Below are positions 1-6,708 of a DNA stretch of 11,956 nucleotides, in pieces; within the stretch, counting starts at the first letter, position 1; each line of letters begins with the position of its first letter. Position numbers and translations under genes: made by a program. The stretch is from UBA1049 sp964522305 (GTDB lineage: Bacteria; Bacillota; Clostridia; Oscillospirales; CAG-382): assembly GCA_964522305.1 (NCBI GenBank), contig CAZFVM010000036.1, positions 1 to 11,956 of the forward strand, in the 5' to 3' direction. Below the pieces are notes generated by a model, which ran no database searches, was not told the DNA's origin, and saw nothing but the letters and a program-made list of their open reading frames with translations.

Positions 1-130
1 TATTAGAATTATGCACAGCAAAATTACGAAAAAGAACCTCAAAAACTTTGTTTTTGCCGAATTTGCACTCTTCAAATTTCCCTATTAACATTTTTGCACA
101 GTTCAACTTAGTTGAAATTTCACTTACCAT

Positions 131-180
131 AACTGTTGACTTCGTCAACGTCTAAACTGACAACTAACAACTATCCTTTT
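131..180. repeat. Hairpin repeat, copy 1
   Basis: Opens with AACT, then a 6-bp stem GTTGAC-TTC-GTCAAC (135-149), then GTCTA, the word AACTAACAACT (162-172) and TATCCTTTT. Copy 3 at 335-411 repeats the same flanks around a different stem. Confidence 0.6.
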
Positions 181-183
181 AGC

Positions 184-239
184 TACTGTTGGCGAAGCCA
201 CTTCAAAACTAACAACTATGAGCTCTGCTCATCTTAAAA
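184..239. repeat. Hairpin repeat, copy 2 (imperfect)
   Basis: TACT, then GTTGGC-GAA-GCCA (188-200; only four pairs hold, since position 201 breaks the stem), then AACTAACAACT (207-217). A second, perfect 6-bp hairpin ATGAGC-TCT-GCTCAT (218-232) follows at once, then CTTAAAA. Confidence 0.55.
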
Positions 240-270
240 AAATACGGGTTGAACACTCATAATCTCACGG

Positions 271-300
271 ATTGAACAGCAAATGTGTCTTTTGTTCAAT
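271..300. repeat. 8-bp inverted repeat with 14-base loop
   Basis: ATTGAACA (271-278) pairs perfectly with TGTTCAAT (293-300). The word TTGAACA also occurs alone at 249-255, in a similar context (GGGTTGAACAC against GGATTGAACAG). Confidence 0.5.
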
Positions 301-304
301 GATT

Positions 305-327
305 AGAATCACGATTAACGTGATTCT
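305..327. repeat. Perfect 9-bp inverted repeat with 5-base spacer
   Basis: AGAATCACG (305-313) and CGTGATTCT (319-327) are separated by ATTAA. No U-run follows on either strand, so it is not a classic terminator. An operator or a recombinase half-site pair is possible but unsupported. Confidence 0.55.
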
Positions 328-334
328 GTTCCTC

Positions 335-411
335 AACTGTAACCTTCGGTTACGTCTATACTAAAAACTGTTGGCGGAGCCAACCTCACAACTAACAACT
401 TTCCTTTTAAA
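335..411. repeat. Hairpin repeat, copy 3 (two stems)
   Basis: AACT, stem GTAACC-TTC-GGTTAC (339-353), GTCTA, then a second AACT with stem GTTGGC-GGA-GCCAAC (370-384), then AACTAACAACT (390-400) and TTTCCTTTTAAAA. The second stem also acts as the terminator-like hairpin for the operon on the minus strand. Confidence 0.6.
363..384 (-). terminator. Probable intrinsic terminator after the thioesterase gene
   Basis: On the minus strand a perfect 6-bp stem (GTTGGC / GCCAAC, loop TCC) is followed by AGTTTTT, 41 bases after the thioesterase stop. The stem is short and the U-run modest, so it may be a weak terminator. The same hairpin is also a member of the repeat family described at 131-411. Confidence 0.5.
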
Positions 412-425
412 AACAAAAAACTATC

Positions 426-1139
426 TCAAACTCCAAACCGTGACATAAAGCAAAGGTTGTCTGTCGTCTTGTTATGGGCGCTTATATAATGGAAATCTGC
501 GTCTTTATGGTAGAAAAGCTCCAGCTCGTCGCCTTCTAAAGCCTCGCTGAGAAAGATTATCTCCGCTTTGTTTATCCTTGTATTTTTGCCAAAGTCGGGG
601 ATAAAGTCTAATGCGATATCGGAATACACACAGTTGTTGAGATGTCCGTTCTGGTCTAAGTCGGAATACATGACCCTTCTTGTCCCTACAGAGGTGTCGC
701 CCTCTGTGGGCTCGTACAGTCTGCGGGGGATATCCAAGCTTATTGGCAGGTCATGGGAGTGCATGGGGTAATCGAAATACTTGGGCCGCAGCACCCTTCT
801 GGTAGCGAAGTTGAGTAACACCCAAAAAGTAGATGCTCTGCCGACCTCTGCTCCGCCCTTGTAAAATATATACTCGCGGTTGAAGTGCACACCCTCGAGG
901 ACGTTGTGGAAGGTCTTGATTGTTATGATGTCTTCGGAGTTGATATCTTCATAAAACTCTATGCCCAGCTTTGTGATGACAAAAACCATGTTCCTGTCTC
1001 GCATCGCTTCGTAGGTTGCACCGTATTCGGCGCAGTCCTCCCGGGCGAGTTGTTGCATATATTTTTGTAATGCGCTGATTCTTATTCTTCCGTCCGGGCT
1101 CACATCAAAACTCTGAACCCTGTATGTCTTCTGTAGCAT
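426..1139 (-). CDS. Acyl-ACP thioesterase (FatA/FatB-like double hotdog)
   Basis: This enzyme hydrolyses acyl-ACP to release a free fatty acid, ending or diverting fatty acid synthesis in the cytoplasm. The 237-residue protein consists of two hotdog folds (about 1-130 and 148-237), as in the bacterial members of the plant FatA/FatB family. The N-terminal hotdog has the WVLLN strand (106-110). The C-terminal one holds DLDQNGHLNN (160-169), where Asp162, Asn164 and His166 match the catalytic Asp-x-Asn-x-His of FatB; Glu199 may be the conserved downstream Glu. An AAGGAT ribosome binding site lies five bases before the ATG. It is the last gene of the operon, 44 bases after the recombinase, and ends in TGA 41 bases before a terminator-like hairpin. 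Chain-length preference cannot be read from the sequence. Confidence 0.88.
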   Translation of the reverse strand: MLQKTYRVQSFDVSPDGRIRISALQKYMQQLAREDCAEYGATYEAMRDRNMVFVITKLGIEFYEDINSEDIITIKTFHNVLEGVHFNREYIFYKGGAEVGRASTFWVLLNFATRRVLRPKYFDYPMHSHDLPISLDIPRRLYEPTEGDTSVGTRRVMYSDLDQNGHLNNCVYSDIALDFIPDFGKNTRINKAEIIFLSEALEGDELELFYHKDADFHYISAHNKTTDNLCFMSRFGV

Positions 1140-1183
1140 TGTTTATCCTTGTTGTGTTATCGTCTATAAGGCTCGTGGTTGGG

Positions 1184-2161
1184 TTATTTCTTGTTTGACA
1201 AGGGGTTTGCCTCCATGGCGTCTTGCAGCTTCTTGTCGGACACGTGGGTGTATATCTGGGTGGTGGTGAGCTGCTCATGCCCCAGTATGTCCTTGAGCGC
1301 ACGAACATCCACATTTCCGGTGTTGTACATCAGGGTGGCTGCAGTGTGGCGGAGCTTGTGTACCGAATATCCCTTGCCCCCCAAACCGCTCATGTCCAGC
1401 TGCTTCTTTATCATCCATTGAACGGTCTTGTTGGAGATTCGCTTGTTTTGACCGCTGAGGAACAGTGCATCTTTGTCTATAATTGTTTTGCCTGTTGCCA
1501 TCGCATCCCTTGCTCTGACCTTTATATAACTCTCTAATGCGTCTCGACATGCGGCGTTGAGGTAGATTGTGCGCATTTTGTTGCCCTTGCCCGTTACCAC
1601 CATCTTGCTAAGGTCTGCCTCTATATCGCTGAGATTGATACTGACTAACTCTGCCAGACGGATGCCGGTGTTGAGAAACATTGTAATAATGCAATAATCC
1701 CTGCGGTAGGTCTTGCTCTTGACATCTACGCTGTCAAGGAGCCGGATGCTCTCATCCAAAGAAAGGTGCTTGGGCAATGTGGACTTTATCGCCGGGCTGT
1801 CTATATCCTTGGTGGGGTTGTCCTTTAGCTTCTTTGACTTGGCGGTATGGTACTTGTAAAAAGACTTGATTGCCGATAGCTTACGCGCGCGTGCCGAGGC
1901 TTTGTTCTTCTTTTCTTTGGATAAAAACAATAGGAAAGAATAAACTTCGTCAGCGGTGACCGAGCCCGCCAGACCTTCATCTACCTTGGAGATGTCTATC
2001 TCTTCGAGGGTGGCGATATCCCTGCCCTCTCTGGTGGCTATGATGTAGCGAAAGAAGGTGCGGAGGTCAAGGTGATACTCCCGAACGGTCAGGGGCGAGC
2101 TGTTCTGAATAGTCTCTTTGTAGGCAAGGAAGGAGGTTATTATAACGGGTGTGTTATCCAT
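1184..2161 (-). CDS. Tyrosine recombinase, XerC/XerD-like
   Basis: This DNA-breaking and rejoining enzyme of the tyrosine recombinase family has 325 residues. The N-terminal SAM-like core-binding domain spans about 5-110, and the catalytic domain about 128-315. The full active site is visible: Arg168 in TGIRLAEL, Lys192 in GKGNK, His268 and Arg271 in HKLRH, His295 in LGHEQL and Tyr304 in IYTHV. The sequence around these residues (LGH, TTTQIYTHVS) is XerC/XerD-like, pointing to chromosome dimer resolution more than to a phage or transposon integrase. It is about 25 residues longer than standard XerC/D, partly in the N-terminal domain near 45-70. No att-like repeats or excisionase gene flank it. 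Which Xer it is cannot be settled from the sequence alone. Confidence 0.9.
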   Translation of the reverse strand: MDNTPVIITSFLAYKETIQNSSPLTVREYHLDLRTFFRYIIATREGRDIATLEEIDISKVDEGLAGSVTADEVYSFLLFLSKEKKNKASARARKLSAIKSFYKYHTAKSKKLKDNPTKDIDSPAIKSTLPKHLSLDESIRLLDSVDVKSKTYRRDYCIITMFLNTGIRLAELVSINLSDIEADLSKMVVTGKGNKMRTIYLNAACRDALESYIKVRARDAMATGKTIIDKDALFLSGQNKRISNKTVQWMIKKQLDMSGLGGKGYSVHKLRHTAATLMYNTGNVDVRALKDILGHEQLTTTQIYTHVSDKKLQDAMEANPLSNKK

Positions 2162-2167
2162 ATTTTT

Positions 2168-2177
2168 ATCCTCCTTT
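2168..2177 (-). promoter_or_regulatory. Strong ribosome binding site of the recombinase gene
   Basis: AAAGGAGGAT on the minus strand, with AGGAGG eight bases before the ATG at 2161; it confirms that start. Confidence 0.8.
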
Positions 2178-2193
2178 ATGTTTGCTTATAATT

Positions 2194-2202
2194 ATTGTAG
2201 CA
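2194..2202 (-). promoter_or_regulatory. Possible extended -10 promoter before the recombinase gene
   Basis: On the minus strand TGCTACAAT fits an extended -10 (TGnTATAAT) with one mismatch, about 32 bases before the recombinase ATG. A TTAACA at 2220-2225 is 20 bases upstream and TTGGCA at 2212-2217 is only 12, so there is no well-spaced -35. This is the widest clear gap between genes in the operon, which makes a secondary promoter plausible but not shown. Confidence 0.35.
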
Positions 2203-2221
2203 TATAAGCTTTGCCAAAGTG

Positions 2222-2869
2222 TTAAGCTACCACGGACAAAAGAGGGGGTATCTCTTTGATTAACAATGCGGTGATAATGATGAGCTCGAAGATAAAGACC
2301 CCGAGGAGTTTTTTGTTTGCAGGTTTCTTTATCCTGAACTTCATGATATATAAAAGACCGAGTATCAGAAAGAAGGCTCTGAATATCCATAGGTTGATAT
2401 CCGGGTTGTTAATGAACACTGCTATGAGTAGTACCGGGGGTAATAATATGCAGCTAAAAGGTATGGGTAACCCGGTGTAATACTTCATCTGCAGGTTCTT
2501 TGTGTCGACTAATGCCTGGGTGTTGAAGTATGCCAGTCTGATAGCGCCGCTTATGATGAAAAACATATAGAGTAACAGATCGACTACTTCGATGAAACCG
2601 AGGTTGTATACGATAAACGCCGGGGCGACTCCGAAGGAAATGAGGTCTGCAAGGCTATCGATTTGGATGCCGAATACCCTTTCTCTGACCCTGCGTTTGC
2701 CGATGCGACGGGCTATCTTTCCGTCTAATAAATCACAGATTCCCGCCAAAAGCAGGAGTACTATTGCGATACCATGGTGTTTTTGAGTGGTGGAGAAAAT
2801 CGCTGCCAAAGAAAAAGCCAGCCCAAAAATTGTAATAGAGTTTGCAAGATTATAATAACCGATAAACAT
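2222..2869 (-). CDS. pssA: CDP-diacylglycerol-serine O-phosphatidyltransferase (PssA-like)
   Basis: This integral membrane enzyme of the CDP-alcohol phosphatidyltransferase family transfers serine to CDP-diacylglycerol, giving phosphatidylserine, the precursor of phosphatidylethanolamine. The 215-residue protein is mostly hydrophobic with about six to eight membrane segments. The catalytic motif is complete: Asp46, Asp49-Gly50, Ala53-Arg54, Gly67, Asp71 and Asp75. The Arg-to-Gly spacing is 12 residues instead of the common 8-9. I recall this longer spacing, with FGIQIDSLADLISFG after it, as typical of clostridial PssA, and it argues against PgsA. An AAGGGAG ribosome binding site lies nine bases before the ATG. 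It sits 30 bases after rsgA, where many Clostridia have rpe. No decarboxylase gene (psd) is seen in the window. Confidence 0.85.
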   Translation of the reverse strand: MFIGYYNLANSITIFGLAFSLAAIFSTTQKHHGIAIVLLLLAGICDLLDGKIARRIGKRRVRERVFGIQIDSLADLISFGVAPAFIVYNLGFIEVVDLLLYMFFIISGAIRLAYFNTQALVDTKNLQMKYYTGLPIPFSCILLPPVLLIAVFINNPDINLWIFRAFFLILGLLYIMKFRIKKPANKKLLGVFIFELIIITALLIKEIPPLLSVVA

Positions 2870-2899
2870 GTCTTTTTTCTCCCTTGTGTTACGATGTGT

Positions 2900-3787
2900 T
2901 TAATAGGGCAAACTGTCTTTTAGTTCTTTGCTCATGCGCATGTAGCTTTCGTGCCTGCCGGAGGAAATTTTGCCTGATTCGACTGCCAGACCTATTGCAC
3001 ACCCTTGTTCCCCCAAGTGGGTGCACTTGGTAAACCTGCAATCCCCGGCAAAGGGGGACAAATCCGGAAAATAATCGATTAGCTCGGTAGGATCAATCGG
3101 ATCTGTGCTATCCAGGTCCACCAATCCGAACCCGGGGGTGTCTACAATGTATGTCTCGGCTCCGAGATAAAAAAGCTCGGTAACCCTTGTGGTGTGACGG
3201 CCTCGCATTATCTTCTCTGACAAATCGCCGGTCTCTGTCTGTAAATCGGGGTATAACCTGTTGATTAAAGTGGACTTCCCCGTACCCGACAACCCTGTGA
3301 ATACTGTTATCTTGCCCTTGAGCCATGACTTTATACTTGGGATATTAATGTCCTCGGTCAGGGAGGTGTAGGTTGTCACAAAAGGGGTGCGGTTGTAGAT
3401 GTTCAGTAGCTCATCCGGGGGTGCAATATCCCCTTTTGTAAAGATGATAACTACATTTACCCCGGAGCGGACCGCTATGACAGTTAGCTTGTCTATGGTG
3501 TAGATATCCGGCGCGGGATGGTCGGTGGCGACTATTATCGCTAAGGTGTCGATGTTTGCCACGGCGGGGCGTACAAAAAAGTTGCGACGCTCTATTACAT
3601 CCACTATAAATCCGGTGCCGTCTCCGTTGTCTGTAAAGTATATATTGTCCCCCGCCAAAAGCCGTATGCCCTGTTCTTTTCTTATCTTGCTGGCGGCACG
3701 ACACTGATATATCTCGTCGCCGGAGACTACGGTGTATAAGCCGTTCTGGCCCTTTAGGATTTTGCCTGTCAGCTGTTCTTGAGTCAT
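2900..3787 (-). CDS. rsgA: Ribosome small subunit biogenesis GTPase RsgA
   Basis: RsgA (YloQ/YjeQ) is a circularly permuted GTPase that checks the decoding centre during late 30S assembly. The protein has 295 residues from the ATG at 3787. It starts with an OB-fold (about 5-66) that opens with TGKILKGQNGLY. The permuted G motifs follow: TKGD (117-120, G4), GLSGTGKST (165-173, G1/P-loop), GRHTTR (196-201, G2) and DTPGF (216-220, G3). A zinc site with Cys250, Cys255, His257 and Cys263 closes the protein. G4 is usually NKxD, so Thr replaces Asn. The start overlaps the prkC stop as ATGA, implying coupled translation; the frame is open to 3817, but that start gives a non-family extension. RsgA is a known PrkC substrate in other Bacillota, which fits this neighbourhood. 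Confidence 0.96.
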   Translation of the reverse strand: MTQEQLTGKILKGQNGLYTVVSGDEIYQCRAASKIRKEQGIRLLAGDNIYFTDNGDGTGFIVDVIERRNFFVRPAVANIDTLAIIVATDHPAPDIYTIDKLTVIAVRSGVNVVIIFTKGDIAPPDELLNIYNRTPFVTTYTSLTEDINIPSIKSWLKGKITVFTGLSGTGKSTLINRLYPDLQTETGDLSEKIMRGRHTTRVTELFYLGAETYIVDTPGFGLVDLDSTDPIDPTELIDYFPDLSPFAGDCRFTKCTHLGEQGCAIGLAVESGKISSGRHESYMRMSKELKDSLPY

Positions 3788-5907
3788 TCTTCTATATAAA
3801 TCCCAAATATCAGGCATATCTCTGCCTCGTTATCGATAGTGACTTCTGCCGGGATGTTCTGATATAAAACGACGGCAGAGTCGCTTACCTGTGAGGTAAA
3901 TTCATAGCCTATGTCCTGCAAAAACTGTACCGCTTCGTTATACTCCAGTCCCACGGTCTGGTACCTGGGGAGGGTGTCTCCCTGTAACAGATATATGGTA
4001 GAGTAATCCTCGACGGATAGCCCCATCCCGGTGATTATTCCTGTGGCTTCGGGATAGGTCATATATACGAAATCCGGCATGGCGAAGCCGCTGGTCTTGA
4101 CTGATACGGTGATCGTTACATGGGTGCCGGCGGGGTTGATTTGGTTTTTTGTTATGCTTTGGGAGATGACTTTGTTGGTCCCGTCAAAGCTCTTTACAAG
4201 CTCAAAAGTGTAATCATACTTTGTGTATTTGATAAGGTTCTCTGCTTGGGTTTGGGAAAGCCCTACCAAATCCGGCATCTTGTCTGTGTTCTTTGGTGCA
4301 GCTCTGCGGCAGACTATGAGAGTTATTGTCTCGCCGGTACTCACAAGGCTGCCCTGTGGGGGCTCGGTTCTTATGACCTGCCCGTCAAAGAAATCGGTGT
4401 TGCTCTCAGTGGTCGTGGTGACCTTGAATCGATAGGGGTCTTTTTCTAACGCTAACTCGGCTTGGCGCTGGGATTGGTATGTTACATCCGGAACGGCTAC
4501 ATCATCGATGTTTTTGCATACGGTCAGGTAGTCGAAGTAATAGTATTTGCCCGTGGCGTCGGTCTGCTTTCGCTCGCTCTTTGCCGGTGGGCTTTGCTCG
4601 ATAATCTGCCCGGACTGATAGTCATCGGTCTCAACATAATTGATCTTTGAGACCTTGAACCTCGCCTCGAACTTTCCGTTGGCGAGTTGTGACTCTAACT
4701 GGGAATCCCAGGTCTTGCCCACCAAATCGGGGAACACGGCTACATTTGTATCGGTTTCGTCAAATATGCTTTTTATAAGTTGAACCACAAAGATTGCCCC
4801 GATAATCAACGCGACGATAAGAAAGGGTATAGCCACTCCGGCAATTATGGGGAACATAGACCGGCTGCGTTCTTTCTCTTTCTTTGGCGACTTTGGCTTC
4901 TTTGCCCGCGGAGGTTTTTGCTGTTTTGTGGCGGGGAGCTGCAATATCTCGGCTATTTCCCGTTCGCCGTAGTCCTGAATCTCGCCTGTGTCTATCATAT
5001 CTATGGAGACCGCTGCCGGGTCTGCCGACTCGTGTTCCCCTTCTTCCTGTTTCATCAAGAACACAACCTCGGGGTTGCGGAGTACCCATTCTATCGCCTT
5101 GCGCATGGAATGGGCAGAAGAAAAGCGCTCTGTCGGGTCTTTCTCCATAGATTTTTGGATTATTTGATTTACCCCTTCGGGTAGAGACGGCATAAGCTCG
5201 CGAGGGGGTACAGCCTTGTCTCTGACCTGCATCATGGCGATGGACAGAGGACTATCTGCAGTGAAGGGCAACTTGCCGGTCACTGCCTCGTATAGCATTA
5301 TACCCACGGAGTAAATATCGGAGGAAAACCCTGTTTCTTTACCGCTTGCCTGCTCGGGGCTGATATAGTACACAGTGCCGATTGCCTTCTCTGTTAAGGT
5401 GAGGGTCGGGGTGTTTGGTATCTTGGCGATACCAAAATCTGTTACCTTTATTTCTCCGTTTTTTTGTAAAATAACGTTCTGGGGCTTTATATCTCTGTGG
5501 ATAACATCCTTGCTATGGGCATGCTCTAACGCCCGAAGTATCTGGAGGGTATAAACACAGGCTTCTTTCCAAGGCAGGGCGCCCTTGTTGTCGAGATATT
5601 CCCTCAAAGTAATGCCGTCTAAGAACTCCATGACAATGTACTTAATGTCGGGATAAATGGCAACATCATATATGCTGACAATGTTCTTGTTGGAAAGCAT
5701 TGCCACCGCCTTTGATTCGTTTATGAACCGAGTTTCTGCCTGCTCGTTGCCGTTGTACTCATCGTTTAGAATCTTGATTGCTACTATCCGATTCATTACA
5801 AGGTCCTCTGCCTTTAGTACAAACGCCATGCCGCCGAGACCCACAAGCTCTAAAATCTTGTAACGCCCGTCGAGGACCTTTCCGATAAAGTTTTCGTATT
5901 TATACAT
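3784..5907 (-). CDS. prkC: PASTA-domain serine/threonine protein kinase (PrkC/Stk)
   Basis: This is a membrane kinase that senses peptidoglycan fragments and controls growth, division or germination. From the start at 5907 it has 707 residues. Kinase domain (about 13-275): glycine loop VGLGGMAFV (22-30), catalytic Lys45, HRDIKPQN (137-144), DFGIAK (157-162), a Thr-rich activation loop (166-172) and GTVYYISPEQ (177-186). A Lys/Pro-rich juxtamembrane stretch (about 328-350) leads to one membrane helix (about 351-378). Outside the cell are PASTA units at about 391-465, 472-534 and 544-604. A short fourth (610-637) has only the front half, and a divergent fifth follows (about 646-702). The ATG at 5919 would add four residues, but the ribosome binding site lies over it. 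The TGA stop overlaps the rsgA ATG as ATGA. Pairing with prpC is standard. Confidence 0.96.
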   Translation of the reverse strand: MYKYENFIGKVLDGRYKILELVGLGGMAFVLKAEDLVMNRIVAIKILNDEYNGNEQAETRFINESKAVAMLSNKNIVSIYDVAIYPDIKYIVMEFLDGITLREYLDNKGALPWKEACVYTLQILRALEHAHSKDVIHRDIKPQNVILQKNGEIKVTDFGIAKIPNTPTLTLTEKAIGTVYYISPEQASGKETGFSSDIYSVGIMLYEAVTGKLPFTADSPLSIAMMQVRDKAVPPRELMPSLPEGVNQIIQKSMEKDPTERFSSAHSMRKAIEWVLRNPEVVFLMKQEEGEHESADPAAVSIDMIDTGEIQDYGEREIAEILQLPATKQQKPPRAKKPKSPKKEKERSRSMFPIIAGVAIPFLIVALIIGAIFVVQLIKSIFDETDTNVAVFPDLVGKTWDSQLESQLANGKFEARFKVSKINYVETDDYQSGQIIEQSPPAKSERKQTDATGKYYYFDYLTVCKNIDDVAVPDVTYQSQRQAELALEKDPYRFKVTTTTESNTDFFDGQVIRTEPPQGSLVSTGETITLIVCRRAAPKNTDKMPDLVGLSQTQAENLIKYTKYDYTFELVKSFDGTNKVISQSITKNQINPAGTHVTITVSVKTSGFAMPDFVYMTYPEATGIITGMGLSVEDYSTIYLLQGDTLPRYQTVGLEYNEAVQFLQDIGYEFTSQVSDSAVVLYQNIPAEVTIDNEAEICLIFGIYIEE

Positions 5908-5910
5908 CTT

Positions 5911-5917
5911 TCCCTCC
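5911..5917 (-). promoter_or_regulatory. Ribosome binding site of prkC
   Basis: GGAGGGA on the minus strand lies three bases before the ATG at 5907. It overlaps an earlier in-frame ATG at 5919, which itself has no upstream site, so 5907 is the likelier start. Confidence 0.65.
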
Positions 5918-5956
5918 ATATCCGGACTTTATACGCTTTGTCCTTGGATACAAGTG

Positions 5957-6706
5957 TTATTTTTCTAACAAAATGACGGTTATATTATCTGCTCCGCCTT
6001 TTTGATTGGCTGTGTTTATAAGGGTTTTTAACCGCTTTCTTAAAGAGGGGCGGTTTTGGTCTGTTTTTAGTATATCTGATATCTCTTGGTCGGTAACATG
6101 ACTAGTAAGCCCGTCAGAACATAGCATCAACAAATCGTAATCTTCTTCGTTGATAACAAATACATCCGTCTCTACTGTCTCGTTCACTCCCAGCGCTCTG
6201 AGTATTATGCTGCGACTGGGGTGGTTCATAGCCTCTTCCCGAGTAATGCTGCCTTTGTCGAGGAGATACTGCACAAAGGAGTGGTCTTCGGTTATCTGAG
6301 CGATGTTCCCGTCTTTGTAGGTATAAAAGCGGCTATCCCCCACATTGACGACAAAGACCTTTTGCTCGCATACCAATGCGGCGACAAGGGTGGTACCCAT
6401 GCCTTCCAGGTCCATATCATAGTTTGCCGCTTCAAAAACCAATGTGTTGGCTTTTTTTACGGCGCTGTTAATTATCTGGGTTGCCTCCGGTATCGTCAAA
6501 GAGTCGGCTGTAACCTTGGAAAGGGCGGACTTAATGCTCTGGGTGTATGCCTTCGCTGCTATTTTACTAGCGACATTCCCCCCTTTTGCTCCCCCCATGC
6601 CGTCACAAACAACGGCGCTTATATAACCGCCTCTGGACAATATCGTGAAGCTATCCTGATTGTTCTTGCGCTTTAGACCTAAGTGGGATTTTCCGACGTG
6701 TTTCAA
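5957..6706 (-). CDS. prpC: PP2C-family serine/threonine protein phosphatase (PrpC/Stp)
   Basis: This cytoplasmic, metal-dependent phosphatase reverses phosphorylation by the PASTA kinase encoded next to it. At 249 residues it is the usual size of bacterial PrpC/Stp. Motifs in order are KRKNNQDSF (12-20, metal ligand Asp18), CDGMGGAKGG (34-43, Asp35 and Gly36), GMGTTLVAAL (102-111), NVGDSRFY (121-128), CSDGL (196-200, Asp198) and GGADNITVI (237-245, Asp240). The start is TTG at 6706, chosen because the family N-terminus begins there and an AGAGGAG ribosome binding site lies six bases upstream; no ATG fits. It sits 49 bases before prkC. If ribosomes stop at the TGA in rlmN instead of the TAG at 6709, coupling between rlmN and prpC would be lost. 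Confidence 0.95.
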   Translation of the reverse strand: MKHVGKSHLGLKRKNNQDSFTILSRGGYISAVVCDGMGGAKGGNVASKIAAKAYTQSIKSALSKVTADSLTIPEATQIINSAVKKANTLVFEAANYDMDLEGMGTTLVAALVCEQKVFVVNVGDSRFYTYKDGNIAQITEDHSFVQYLLDKGSITREEAMNHPSRSIILRALGVNETVETDVFVINEEDYDLLMLCSDGLTSHVTDQEISDILKTDQNRPSLRKRLKTLINTANQKGGADNITVILLEK

Positions 6707-6708
6707 AC

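Larger units (their letters stand above)
1..425. other. Gene-free, hairpin-rich intergenic region
   Basis: No convincing open frame or RNA gene is seen. Positions 1-130 are AT-rich with weak inverted repeats: 40-46 with 50-56, 60-65 with 73-78, and 102-107 with 111-116. TGCACAG occurs at 12-18 and 95-101. Positions 131-411 hold a family of short hairpins and the repeated word AACTAACAACT, with two longer inverted repeats between them. Confidence 0.7.

Noticed and set aside
131..411. CRISPR array in the repeated hairpin region
   Set aside because: Copies differ in length and stem sequence, spacing is irregular, there are only three copies, and no cas gene is present.
1184..2161. Integrase of a mobile element or phage
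   Set aside because: The sequence around the catalytic residues is XerC/XerD-like. There is no tRNA target, att repeats, excisionase or cargo, and it sits in line with the housekeeping operon.
2256..2786. Plus-strand open frames opposite pssA
   Set aside because: They are antisense shadows of a membrane protein gene with a complete catalytic motif.
3788..3817. Upstream start for rsgA at 3817
   Set aside because: It adds ten non-family residues, while the ATGA overlap with prkC gives the typical RsgA N-terminus.
4780..5184. Plus-strand open frames opposite prkC (also 4120-4449)
   Set aside because: They are antisense to the conserved kinase and PASTA coding sequence, with low-complexity Cys- and Leu-rich products typical of shadow frames.
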